Part shown: piece by piece, positions 1 to 8,201 of the stretch
How the letters are laid out: each line of letters starts with the position of its first letter
Numbering within the stretch: the stretch's first letter is position 1
Program-made: the position numbers and the translations under genes
Notes under the pieces: model-generated
The model's database searches: none
Told to the model about the DNA's origin: nothing
What the model saw: only the letters and a program-made list of their open reading frames with translations
Origin: Parcubacteria group bacterium GW2011_GWA1_40_21
Lineage (GTDB): Bacteria > Patescibacteriota > Minisyncoccia > Phycocordibacterales > GWA1-40-21
Direction: 5' to 3'
DNA: 32,965 nt
Assembly (NCBI GenBank): GCA_000996205.1
Contig: LBYO01000015.1
Location: 1-32,965 of the forward strand

Positions 1-30
1 CCGTACGATTTTGAGTCGTATGCGTCCCGC
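1..30 (-). pseudogene. Partial tRNA-Leu-like sequence (anticodon arm) cut by the window edge
   Basis: Reverse complement GCGGGACGCATACGACTCAAAATCGTACGG matches the D-arm end plus anticodon arm of tRNA-Leu(CAA), but only ~16 nt separate it from the CCA of the upstream tRNA, too short for an acceptor stem and D-arm. Confidence 0.4.
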
Positions 31-35
31 ACAAA

Positions 36-121
36 TGGTGGGCGAGGAGGGAGTTGAACCCTCACGACCTTGCGGCCAATGGATTTTGAGTCCATCGCGT
101 CTGCCATTCCGCCACTCGCCC
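36..121 (-). tRNA. tRNA-Leu (anticodon CAA), CCA encoded
   Basis: Reverse complement GGGCGAGTGGCGGAATGGCAGACGCGATGGACTCAAAATCCATTGGCCGCAAGGTCGTGAGGGTTCAACTCCCTCCTCGCCCACCA: 7-bp acceptor stem GGGCGAG/CTCGCCC, anticodon loop CTCAAAA, long variable arm, T-loop GGTTCAACTCC, 3' CCA. Confidence 0.95.
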
Positions 122-218
122 CCCATTTAAGCGGGATAAATCTGCCAGCTTGTCCTGAAATGAGCTCTGCTCTAATTTAGGATTCCGCCACCGCGGCAAA
201 ACTTAATTTCTTGCCCAA

Positions 219-319
219 GAATTACGAAATGCAAAATTTATAGGTCTATTGAGCAAAAACATTAAAAAAATAAATAGCTTTTGCGACCCGAGGAACTAAA
301 TTTTTGCATTTCGTAATTC
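219..319. repeat. Foldback dispersed repeat family A, copy 1
   Basis: GAATTACGAAATGCAAAA...TTTTTGCATTTCGTAATTC arms around core TTGAGCAAAAACATTAAAAAAATAAATAGCTTTTGCGACCCGAGGA; nearly identical core at 20468-20512. Confidence 0.85.
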
Positions 320-369
320 GTGGTTCTTAAACAGTTTAATCAAATTAGCTGAAAAAATCAATCAAAATT

Positions 370-389
370 TTGGACATCGGATGTCCAAA
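370..389 (-). terminator. Putative intrinsic terminator of priA-like gene
   Basis: Minus strand TTTGGACATC/CGATGTCCAAA hairpin followed by ATTTTGATTGATTTTTTC. Confidence 0.55.
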
Positions 390-399
390 GATTACGATT

Positions 400-2295
400 C
401 TAAAGAAGGCTTTCGGGATCCACATTGATATTGAAATAAGGCGGGAGGTTTTTGAGCTTGCTCAAAAGCGCGGGGTCAACCCAGCCGCCTCTAGGAATTT
501 TTATGAGAGCGTGCATACTGTATTTCCCATTTGCGTAAGGAGTGAAAGCGGGGAATATGGCGAGATGATAGGCGTCAAAATATTTTTCCAATTTATCCAT
601 TTCCTCGGCGACTTTTTTCTTCTCTCCGGAAACCGTGATTTTAATAAGATTTGAAAAGGGCGGGTATTCAAATGATTGGCGGTTGTTTATCTCATCTCTA
701 TAAAATTCGGCGAGATTGCCTTTTGTGGCATACTCTATTACTTTTTGAGAAGAATCTCTAGTTTGGATTAAAAAATTCTTGGCAGCAAATGATCTGATTT
801 TGAGCAAAATATTCAAAACTTTTTCATTTATTCTGAAATCGGGCAAGGAAAAAAAAGAGTCAACCGAGACGACGGTGGCATTGGCTATTTTTTCGCTTAA
901 ATAAACTAAAGCCATTTCCGTGCCGAGAAGAATGCTCCCGGGCGATTCGTAGAATTTTTTGATTGTTTGGCAAGCGATTTTGTGAGTGGGAGAATTATCC
1001 GAATCAATTTTGAAAATTTTAATTTCGGGAAATTTTTCACTTAATTCTTCGTAAACTTTTTCCATACCTATCCCAAGCGCGGTCAGATTCCACCCGCCGC
1101 AGTTCGCGCATTTCTCAAGGGCGCTTCGGCGCTCCCCGCATCTGTGGCAGAGGAAAAAGTTTTCTTTGTTTGATCTGTGAAGAACTGTCGGCGCTTTGCA
1201 GAAATGGCAGAGGACTATTGTTCCGCAATCGTTGCAGAGAGTGGTCGGGGAAAGGCCTCTTCTCGCGACGAATATGAACATATGCTCGTTATTTTTTTGA
1301 GTTATTTTCACTAATTGTTCCAACTCATCGCTTATTATTCTAAACGGAAATTCTTTAGTTCCGCCCTTAATTTTTTTCATATCAACAATCTCCTGCGCCG
1401 CGGTGGAAAGCGATCTGAATTTGAGAGGGGAGAATTCTATAAACTCGCCTTGCCCGTGCCTCCAGATTGTTTCCGTTCTCAAGAGAAGGTCGCCGAAAAT
1501 TAATTTCGCTCCAATCTTGTCGGACAAAATTTCACTGAATTTTCTAACATCAAGATACGGCCTGACTTGAGACTTGTAAGAGCTTGAATTTTCCTTGTCC
1601 ACGATTATGGCGCCGATGTCGCCTCTCGGTATTGAAAAGTATGAACCCGTCGCGATAATCAACACGGGATGCGGTTCGCTCAAAACTTTCATCCAGTTTT
1701 CCAAAATTTCTTTTTTTGATAATCCGCTATGAAGTATGAAAGAGTATTGTTCAATTCCTTTGGACAAAATCTCAAATATCTTCTTTATGTCTTGAATCGT
1801 CGGCAGACAGAAAAAAACCGAAAACCCCTTGGCGAATTCCTCGCGGATAAAGCTCCTATAGTTCGCATACCTTTCCTCATCGTCGGCTTGCAAAACGAAT
1901 TTCTCGTGGGGGCGCGGACTTTTTGCCGCGTCTATCTTCATTTTAATTTTTAATTTGTCGGCATTTAAGAGGATATTCTTTGGAATTATTGAGTTCAGCG
2001 CGCTGCCAGTTGACGCCGCAAGATAATCGGCCATTTCTTTTGACGCTTCAATGAATTTGGGAGAGGTTAATTCAAAAGATTTAATATCTTTTATTTTTCT
2101 TATCGCATAGGTGGAATCTTTGATTGACGACTTGGCTTCAGACACTTCTTGAAACGACAATACTATTGCCGGAATTGTTTTCTTTCTCAATGGGACTTTC
2201 ACGATTGACCCGGCGGATACTTCACCGGCCGTGAAATAAGTCAAGGTTTCCGCGGAAATTCCTCTCGCTATTGGTATTACTTCTAATAGTTTCAT
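400..2295 (-). CDS. priA: PriA-like primosomal protein N' with degenerate helicase motifs
   Basis: 631 aa ORF; PriA-type N-terminus and C-terminus and zinc-binding cysteines (CNDCGTIVLCHFC...LCHRCGERRSALEKCANCGG); no GxxGxGKT; DKEN in place of DEEH. Confidence 0.85.
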   Translation of the reverse strand: MKLLEVIPIARGISAETLTYFTAGEVSAGSIVKVPLRKKTIPAIVLSFQEVSEAKSSIKDSTYAIRKIKDIKSFELTSPKFIEASKEMADYLAASTGSALNSIIPKNILLNADKLKIKMKIDAAKSPRPHEKFVLQADDEERYANYRSFIREEFAKGFSVFFCLPTIQDIKKIFEILSKGIEQYSFILHSGLSKKEILENWMKVLSEPHPVLIIATGSYFSIPRGDIGAIIVDKENSSSYKSQVRPYLDVRKFSEILSDKIGAKLIFGDLLLRTETIWRHGQGEFIEFSPLKFRSLSTAAQEIVDMKKIKGGTKEFPFRIISDELEQLVKITQKNNEHMFIFVARRGLSPTTLCNDCGTIVLCHFCKAPTVLHRSNKENFFLCHRCGERRSALEKCANCGGWNLTALGIGMEKVYEELSEKFPEIKIFKIDSDNSPTHKIACQTIKKFYESPGSILLGTEMALVYLSEKIANATVVSVDSFFSLPDFRINEKVLNILLKIRSFAAKNFLIQTRDSSQKVIEYATKGNLAEFYRDEINNRQSFEYPPFSNLIKITVSGEKKKVAEEMDKLEKYFDAYHLAIFPAFTPYANGKYSMHALIKIPRGGWVDPALLSKLKNLPPYFNINVDPESLL

Positions 2296-2426
2296 TCAAA
2301 GTCATTCTCTCAAAAATCGCGCGAAGATTCAATTGGTTGCAATTTTCCATTTACGCGGTATTGTTTTGATAGAAAATAGAAATAAGCCGATTATTTAAAC
2401 AGTTATTTGAAAAAAGGAGGTGTTAA

Positions 2427-3188
2427 GTGAATATAAAGAGTATAGAAACAACGGGACATATTTGGAGTGGAGGAAATATTGTAAGTCCTTTTGATGTTTT
2501 AAGAGAGGCGGGAGGTTGGTATGAATGTCATAAAGATACTCAAGGAATTAGGTCTGGTCCGCTTGTCGGATATGCAGAGAGGGATAAACTTGAGCGACAA
2601 TTTGTCGGCGAGAAATATGCCAACTTCGCGAAGATTGAAGAAAATGTTGAAGTCGTTCAGGATTTGGCCTTATTGTTGAAAAACAAAATTCCTGACAATC
2701 TTTTAAAACTCTGCGATATTTTTTGCGGAATTCCGGAAGGGGGGAAAACGCTAGCGGCAATACTTGCTCTTATCTGCAATAAAAAGTTTAAATACCCCGA
2801 GAAAAAGATGATTCTTTCTTACAAACTAGGAGAGCGAGGGGTGTCAGCTTTTTCTTTCGGCAGACATCAGATACGATCGGGTCAAAAGGTCATTCTTGTA
2901 GAAGATGTAACTAACACTTTTTCAAGTATTGAGAAGGTGTTAATGCAAATAAGAAAGAATGTAGATTATTTTACTATTGTCGCGATAATTACTTTCTTTA
3001 ACAGATCAATCGAATGGGATAATTTTTACTATTCAAAATCTGAACAGCAATGTATCCCTGTTTTTAGTTTGATTCGCAAGATAATTCAGCCATATAGCCA
3101 GGATGACCCGTTCGTAATAGATGATATTAAAAAAGGAAATGTCGTCTGGGACCCGAAAAATAATTGGAAGCGATTGGTTCATTATTAA
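2427..3188 (+). CDS. Orotate phosphoribosyltransferase-like / PRTase-fold protein
   Basis: AAAGGAGG RBS then GTG start; IFCGIPEGGKTLAAILA resembles OPRT GIPxGGxxLA; VILVEDVTNTFSSIEKV at the PRPP-loop position. Confidence 0.65.
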   Translation: MNIKSIETTGHIWSGGNIVSPFDVLREAGGWYECHKDTQGIRSGPLVGYAERDKLERQFVGEKYANFAKIEENVEVVQDLALLLKNKIPDNLLKLCDIFCGIPEGGKTLAAILALICNKKFKYPEKKMILSYKLGERGVSAFSFGRHQIRSGQKVILVEDVTNTFSSIEKVLMQIRKNVDYFTIVAIITFFNRSIEWDNFYYSKSEQQCIPVFSLIRKIIQPYSQDDPFVIDDIKKGNVVWDPKNNWKRLVHY

Positions 3189-3211
3189 ATATCTATTGGT
3201 GGAAAATATTG

Positions 3212-3245
3212 AAAGGCATCTGATCCGATCAGATGCCTTTTTTTG
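3212..3245 (+). terminator. Intrinsic terminator
   Basis: AAAGGCATCTGATC-C-GATCAGATGCCTTT followed by a T-run (TTTTTTT). Confidence 0.9.
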
Positions 3246-3255
3246 TAACTATTTT

Positions 3256-4767
3256 CTAAACCTCTCTCAATACTTTTATTTTCGCGCCGAGATTATTTAA
3301 CCGTTTTATTATGTCTTCATAACCGCGGTTTATGCTGTAAATATTTCTAAGAATTGACACTCCTCTCGCGCCAAGCATTCCGATAAGTATTATCGCCGCC
3401 GGTCTTAGGGCGGAGGGGCAGATTATCTCGTTCGCCCTTAGTCTGGTCGGTCCGGTGATATAGATGCGGTGCGGATCGGCGAGAAGAGTTTCAGCTCCAA
3501 GCTTATCAAGCTCGGCGTAATAGCTTGCTCTCTTTTCATACACCCAGTCGTGAATCAATGTTTTTCCTTCCGCCTGCGTGGCTATGACGGCGAAGTAGGG
3601 GAGATTATCTATGTTCAGCCCCGGATAAGGGCGGGATTCTATCTTGTCGTCAAGCGCCGTCAATTTTGAGGGATAAGTTTTTATATCAACAAGATTAGTT
3701 CTTTCATTTTCGGCTTTGTATCTCTTTATAATCTTATATTTGAAATCCATCTTCTCCAGTTTAAGAAGTTCAATTTCCAAAAAATCAATGGGGCATCGTT
3801 CTATCGTGATTGATGAGTTCGTTAAAATCGCCGCCGAAATAAAAAACATTGATTCAATCGGGTCTTCGCTCAAACAATACGATACAGGAATATCTATCTC
3901 TTCTTTTCCGTGAATAATGAGTGTCGTTGTTCCAATTCCTTCAATTTTCACTCCGAGTTTTTCCATAAAAAAACAGAGTTCTTGGACTTGATAATTGGCC
4001 GAAGCGAATTTGATTACTGTTTTTCCGGCAATCTTCGCCGCCGCCATTATTGCGTTTTCCGTCACAGTGTCGCCCGATTCGTAAAGAACGATTTCATTTG
4101 GAGTCAACTTGCCTACGCGGATTTCGTATCTATCCGTTCTCGCTTTTATGTCAACTCCCAGTTTTTCCAGAGCGAAGAAGTGAGGCCTTACAGTTCTTGA
4201 ACCGAGCTTGCACCCTCCGGCTTGCGGAAGGTCAAATGATTTGAAGAGATGAATGAGAGGGCCGATCATCATTATCACGCTTCGCGTTCTTATGGCTGAT
4301 TCTTTGTTTATTTTTGAAAGCGATATTTTTTTAGGCGGGACGATATGAAGATCATTTCCGTTCCATTTGGCGGAAACGCCGATGCTCTCCAAGACTTCAA
4401 TTATTCTGTAAACCTCTTCAATCTTTGGAACATTCTTTAGAACCGTTTTGTTTTTATTGAGAAGGGAAGAGCATAAGAGTCCGACAGCGCCGTTTTTTGA
4501 AGTCTTTGTTTTAACAGTTCCGCTAAGCTTCGCTCCGCCCTCAATCTGGATATTTATCGCGCCGTCAGAGACGCTCACGATATCCTGATCCAAAGTGTCG
4601 CTTATTTTAGAAAGCATAACAGTGCTTAAATTCTGCTCGCCATTTTCAATCCTCGCGATGACGCTCTGCGATGTGCAAAGCTTTTCCGCGAATCGCTCTT
4701 GAGTGATGCCCCTCTCCGCCCGCAGTTTTTGGATAAGTTTCCCTATGTGCGCCAATTTTTTATTCAT
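3256..4767 (-). CDS. murA: UDP-N-acetylglucosamine 1-carboxyvinyltransferase (MurA) with N-terminal XRE-type HTH domain
   Basis: 503 aa; N-terminal LIQKLRAERGITQERFAEKLCTSQSVIARIENGEQNLSTVMLSKISDTL is a typical XRE HTH; the rest is MurA-like, with AGGCKLGSRTVRPH in the catalytic Cys loop. Confidence 0.9.
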   Translation of the reverse strand: MNKKLAHIGKLIQKLRAERGITQERFAEKLCTSQSVIARIENGEQNLSTVMLSKISDTLDQDIVSVSDGAINIQIEGGAKLSGTVKTKTSKNGAVGLLCSSLLNKNKTVLKNVPKIEEVYRIIEVLESIGVSAKWNGNDLHIVPPKKISLSKINKESAIRTRSVIMMIGPLIHLFKSFDLPQAGGCKLGSRTVRPHFFALEKLGVDIKARTDRYEIRVGKLTPNEIVLYESGDTVTENAIMAAAKIAGKTVIKFASANYQVQELCFFMEKLGVKIEGIGTTTLIIHGKEEIDIPVSYCLSEDPIESMFFISAAILTNSSITIERCPIDFLEIELLKLEKMDFKYKIIKRYKAENERTNLVDIKTYPSKLTALDDKIESRPYPGLNIDNLPYFAVIATQAEGKTLIHDWVYEKRASYYAELDKLGAETLLADPHRIYITGPTRLRANEIICPSALRPAAIILIGMLGARGVSILRNIYSINRGYEDIIKRLNNLGAKIKVLREV

Positions 4768-4776
4768 TAAAATATA

Positions 4777-4792
4777 ATAGCATATATGCTAT
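4777..4792. promoter_or_regulatory. Perfect 16-bp palindrome ATAGCATATATGCTAT, candidate operator of HTH-murA
   Basis: Self-complementary sequence ending 10 bp upstream of the murA start codon (4765-4767, minus strand). Confidence 0.6.
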
Positions 4793-4969
4793 ACGGCTGG
4801 AAATTGACACGAATATTTGTTCAAGTATGATGGTATTATTCCACTTGGAATTGGAATTAGTTCCTTAAAATCTTAATAAAGAAAGGGTGTTATGATATAG
4901 GTGAATACGGGATTATTTGTTAAGCGTGATGTTTTTTAAATTTAAGATAGAATTAAAAGGAGGCAGGTT

Positions 4970-5767
4970 ATGATGGGTTTGAAAAATGATAATATGAAGT
5001 TAAAAATTCTTCTAATTCACGGTTGGAATTACGCCAACTACACATCGTCAGGATGCGTAGATGCGTGGGCGAACCGCTCATCGTTCGTAGTCGCATTGTC
5101 CAAGCATTTTGAAGTCGTCACTTTTAATCTGCCCGGATTTTGCGGAGAGAAAGACCCTGAAACTTCCTGGAATATTGACGACTTTGCGAAATTGATTCAA
5201 AAAAAAGTTCGCCAAGAAAACCCCGATTATATTCTCGGTTATTCTTTTGGCGGCGCGGTAGCTTTGCGTTTTAAGAAAATCACGGGGGATATTCATATTA
5301 AAGTTATTTTGGTTTCTCCTGCAATTATTCGGAAATATGAAAAAAAAGTTTACAGTCATGGCATATTTCAACGAATTCTTAAAACTATTCTGCCAGAAAA
5401 ATCAATTTCTATTCTTCGTGATATTTATCTTATAAAAATAGTGAAAAATCCATATTACGCCGGAGCAAGCAGGGTAATGCGGGAAACATATCGCAACATC
5501 GTGTCTGTTGATCTTAGAAACGATTTATTATTCGTTACGAATTCGCTTTCTCTCATCTATGGGGAAAAAGACACGGCAACGCCCAATGAATTGGTCAGAA
5601 ATGTTTTGAAAAATTCCACTGCTCATCATAATCTATATGTTATTTCCGGTGGCGGACATGATATTGCCAACACTCACACAGAAGAGTTGGTTTCTGTAAT
5701 TCTTAAAATCAAGGAGGGAGATGGATATGAGAATAAATCTGAAAATCTTGGCGCGAATTTTGCCTAA
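4970..5767 (+). CDS. Alpha/beta-hydrolase family protein
   Basis: RBS AGGAGG; ILLIHGWNY oxyanion region, GYSFGGAVALR nucleophile elbow, SLIYGEKDTATP and GGGHDI acid/His regions. Confidence 0.85.
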   Translation: MMGLKNDNMKLKILLIHGWNYANYTSSGCVDAWANRSSFVVALSKHFEVVTFNLPGFCGEKDPETSWNIDDFAKLIQKKVRQENPDYILGYSFGGAVALRFKKITGDIHIKVILVSPAIIRKYEKKVYSHGIFQRILKTILPEKSISILRDIYLIKIVKNPYYAGASRVMRETYRNIVSVDLRNDLLFVTNSLSLIYGEKDTATPNELVRNVLKNSTAHHNLYVISGGGHDIANTHTEELVSVILKIKEGDGYENKSENLGANFA

Positions 5768-7103
5768 TGTTGAATTTTATAATTTAGGCAAAGATGAGGA
5801 TTTTGAAATCTGCAACATCGCTCATCTGAACAGTTTTGACACATTTCCTTCAGGCACGAAAACTCTTTATTTTTTAATATACGAAGACAAGCCAGAAATT
5901 TTAGGATGGTACAATAAGCCATTTGACCGTTCGCAAAATTTGGAAAGACTTAAAAAAATGAATAATTTGGTTTTTGTCGCAGACTATCGGGTGTCAGATG
6001 AACAACTGTTAAATTGCAGATATGTTCGCGTTGGAGATATATATCAAGCGATAAAAATAATACGCGAATATGTTATTTCATCCGTAAACCCTAAAGTTGT
6101 TGGCGTAACGGGAAGTGTTGGAAAGACTACCGCCACATCTTTAATAGAAAGCGTCCTGTCGCGGAAATTTCATTGCGGCAGGATATATTCAAAACGGCTT
6201 ACCCCGCTTACACTATCTTCTTGGCTCATAAATTTTCTTGAACCAAATCATCAGATTTTAACTCTTGAATATTCAATGTACAGAAAGGATCACATCGGTC
6301 TTCTTGCGCAGATGCTAAAGCCAAATATTGCCGTTTTCCTCAATATAGAGAGGGTGCATCTTGGCGTAGATGGCATCAATACCCTGTGTGATATTCAGGA
6401 GGCAAAATCAGTGCTGATTGATAAATCAGAAATCGGCATTTTAAACGCTGACAATCCGCTCATTCTAGATTTGAAAAGAAAAAATGATTTGATATTCTCG
6501 CGTAAAGATCCAAAAGCAGACGCTTTTATAAGGAGTGACGGAGATGTTGTGTATTTAAATTTGAATTATGTTAATCAAATAATTCCATTCAACTCTCTTT
6601 ATATCAAAACAAGACTTTTCTATTATCAAGTCGCCGCCACCGGACTTGTTAGTAGCTTATTAGGAATTCCGACAAGTGATATTTATGAGACTATAACAAA
6701 TTTTGTTCCTGCTGAAAATAGGATCAAATGGATCAAGGCTTTTGGAGAAGATATATTGTTTGACGGCGATGTTACAATAAGCGGTAGATTATTCGCTCTT
6801 GCAAATAATGATTACAAGACAAGTCTTTTGCTGATTCACAGTTTCGATTTCGGAGAAGAAAATGTCTCATTACAAGTTGATGATTTTAATCAAGCATTTT
6901 CCTTTTTTAATGAAGTGAGGATTCTTGATACAAATGAAAACAGGGATATAGTTTCGAAGTATTCTTTTAAGAACATTTTTTTCTTTACAAAAAGCAAATT
7001 TTTGAAGAATATATCAAATTATCAATTCAAAGTTTTTCACTTCGGCACATATTACAGAAAGCACAAAGACTTACAATATCTCTTTAATTTTTTAAGCGCT
7101 TGA
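5721..7103 (+). CDS. Divergent Mur ligase family protein (MurF-like)
   Basis: RBS AGGAGGGAG; GVTGSVGKTTATSLIESVL ATP-binding loop; LEYSMYRKDHIGLLAQMLKPNIAVFLNIERVHLGVDG resembles the MurF central region; start overlaps the end of the hydrolase ORF. Confidence 0.75.
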   Translation: MDMRINLKILARILPNVEFYNLGKDEDFEICNIAHLNSFDTFPSGTKTLYFLIYEDKPEILGWYNKPFDRSQNLERLKKMNNLVFVADYRVSDEQLLNCRYVRVGDIYQAIKIIREYVISSVNPKVVGVTGSVGKTTATSLIESVLSRKFHCGRIYSKRLTPLTLSSWLINFLEPNHQILTLEYSMYRKDHIGLLAQMLKPNIAVFLNIERVHLGVDGINTLCDIQEAKSVLIDKSEIGILNADNPLILDLKRKNDLIFSRKDPKADAFIRSDGDVVYLNLNYVNQIIPFNSLYIKTRLFYYQVAATGLVSSLLGIPTSDIYETITNFVPAENRIKWIKAFGEDILFDGDVTISGRLFALANNDYKTSLLLIHSFDFGEENVSLQVDDFNQAFSFFNEVRILDTNENRDIVSKYSFKNIFFFTKSKFLKNISNYQFKVFHFGTYYRKHKDLQYLFNFLSA

Positions 7104-7122
7104 GCAATCAAGCGCTTTTCTT
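7094..7122 (+). terminator. Putative intrinsic terminator
   Basis: AAGCGCTTGA-GCAA-TCAAGCGCTT hairpin followed by TTCTTT; overlaps the stop region of the Mur-ligase-like ORF. Confidence 0.6.
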
Positions 7123-7168
7123 TGTCTTGTTTCGTTTAACGAAAGCCGTTAAGCTGATAATCAAGTGA

Positions 7169-7354
7169 GTATTCAATGACTTTGCTTTGGTATCTATTCA
7201 CGCTTCAGTCATAAGTTTGAATAACGGTTCAATTCGTGTTTTGGAAAAGTCGGGATTTAGTCAGATTGGCAAATATCAGAAATCCAGATTTGAATCAGGT
7301 AAGCACTATGACGAACTATTATTTGAGCTTGTGCGCGAAGGGATAACAATATGA
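7169..7354 (+). pseudogene. N-terminally truncated GNAT-type acetyltransferase remnant
   Basis: Frame reading VFNDFALVSIHASVISLNNGSIRVLEKSGFSQIGKYQKSRFESGKHYDELLFELVREGITI* resembles the GNAT C-terminal half (N..SIRVLEK.GF...G); in-frame TGA just upstream and no start; its stop overlaps the next ATG as ATGA. Confidence 0.7.
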
Positions 7355-8046
7355 AAAATTTTTTTAAAAAAATACTTCAAAACGCTGGGCTTCTCGGTTT
7401 TGTTTATAGAATCAGTTATAAGCTCGGCTTCATTAGTATGATTCCAAGCGCTTATGTTCGCTCTGTTCCTATTAACGAAAACGGAGAATCTCTCATATTG
7501 ATTCAGCCGTCCGAAAAAATAGAGGTTTTTTGCCCAAACGAAAAAGAAGTGTTGGTTAGAAAAACTGTTTTAGACAAACTTGTTGCCGCGAGCTCAATGC
7601 TTCCTGACGGTTTCAAATTGAAAATCCTTTATGGTTATAGAAGTTTGCGAGTTCAAGAAAAATTTTGGAAAGAAGTATGCGCGAATATTAGGCAGAAAAA
7701 TCCGGATTTAACGGAGCAGGAAGTTGAAGCAAAAGCGCGCCGATATTCGGCGGTACCAGATGGCAAAGGACCTCATCAGACTGGCGGAGCTGTGGATATT
7801 TTGATTGAGGATAGCAACGGATCATCTCTTGATTTTGGAACAGAGTATCGCGGTTATGGCGATGATGTTTTTATGCATTCAAAATACATAACTCTCAAAC
7901 AAAAACTAAACAGGAAATTACTTAGAAAAATTATGCAATCAGCAGGGTTTATTTATTATCCCGGTGAATGGTGGCATTACTCTTACGGCGACCAAACTTG
8001 GGTGGCGTATACGGGCAATAAACACGCTTTGTATGATTTTCTGTAG
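7351..8046 (+). CDS. D-alanyl-D-alanine dipeptidase (VanX/DdpX, peptidase M15D)
   Basis: GYRSLRVQEKFW, GPHQTGGAVDILI (SxHxxGxAxD-like) and GEWWHYSYGD motifs of the VanX family. Confidence 0.85.
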   Translation: MKNFFKKILQNAGLLGFVYRISYKLGFISMIPSAYVRSVPINENGESLILIQPSEKIEVFCPNEKEVLVRKTVLDKLVAASSMLPDGFKLKILYGYRSLRVQEKFWKEVCANIRQKNPDLTEQEVEAKARRYSAVPDGKGPHQTGGAVDILIEDSNGSSLDFGTEYRGYGDDVFMHSKYITLKQKLNRKLLRKIMQSAGFIYYPGEWWHYSYGDQTWVAYTGNKHALYDFL

Positions 8047-8058
8047 TAAGGTAAATTA

Positions 8059-8102
8059 AAAATGACTCTCTTTATTTAAAATTTAAAGAGGGTCATTTTT
8101 TT
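8059..8102 (+). terminator. Intrinsic terminator
   Basis: AAAATGACTCTCTTTA...TAAAGAGGGTCATTTTTTT hairpin with T-tract. Confidence 0.8.
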
Positions 8103-8201
8103 GCCTTGTTTCATTTGCGGATTTATTGTATCTTCTAAAATAAAGGAAGTTTTGCGGTGAGGAAGCGGGAATATGTTAATATAACTTCAATAAAGACAAA
8201 T

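Noticed and set aside
370-654. 94-aa plus-strand ORF
   Set aside because: Antisense to the priA-like gene; begins in its terminator hairpin.
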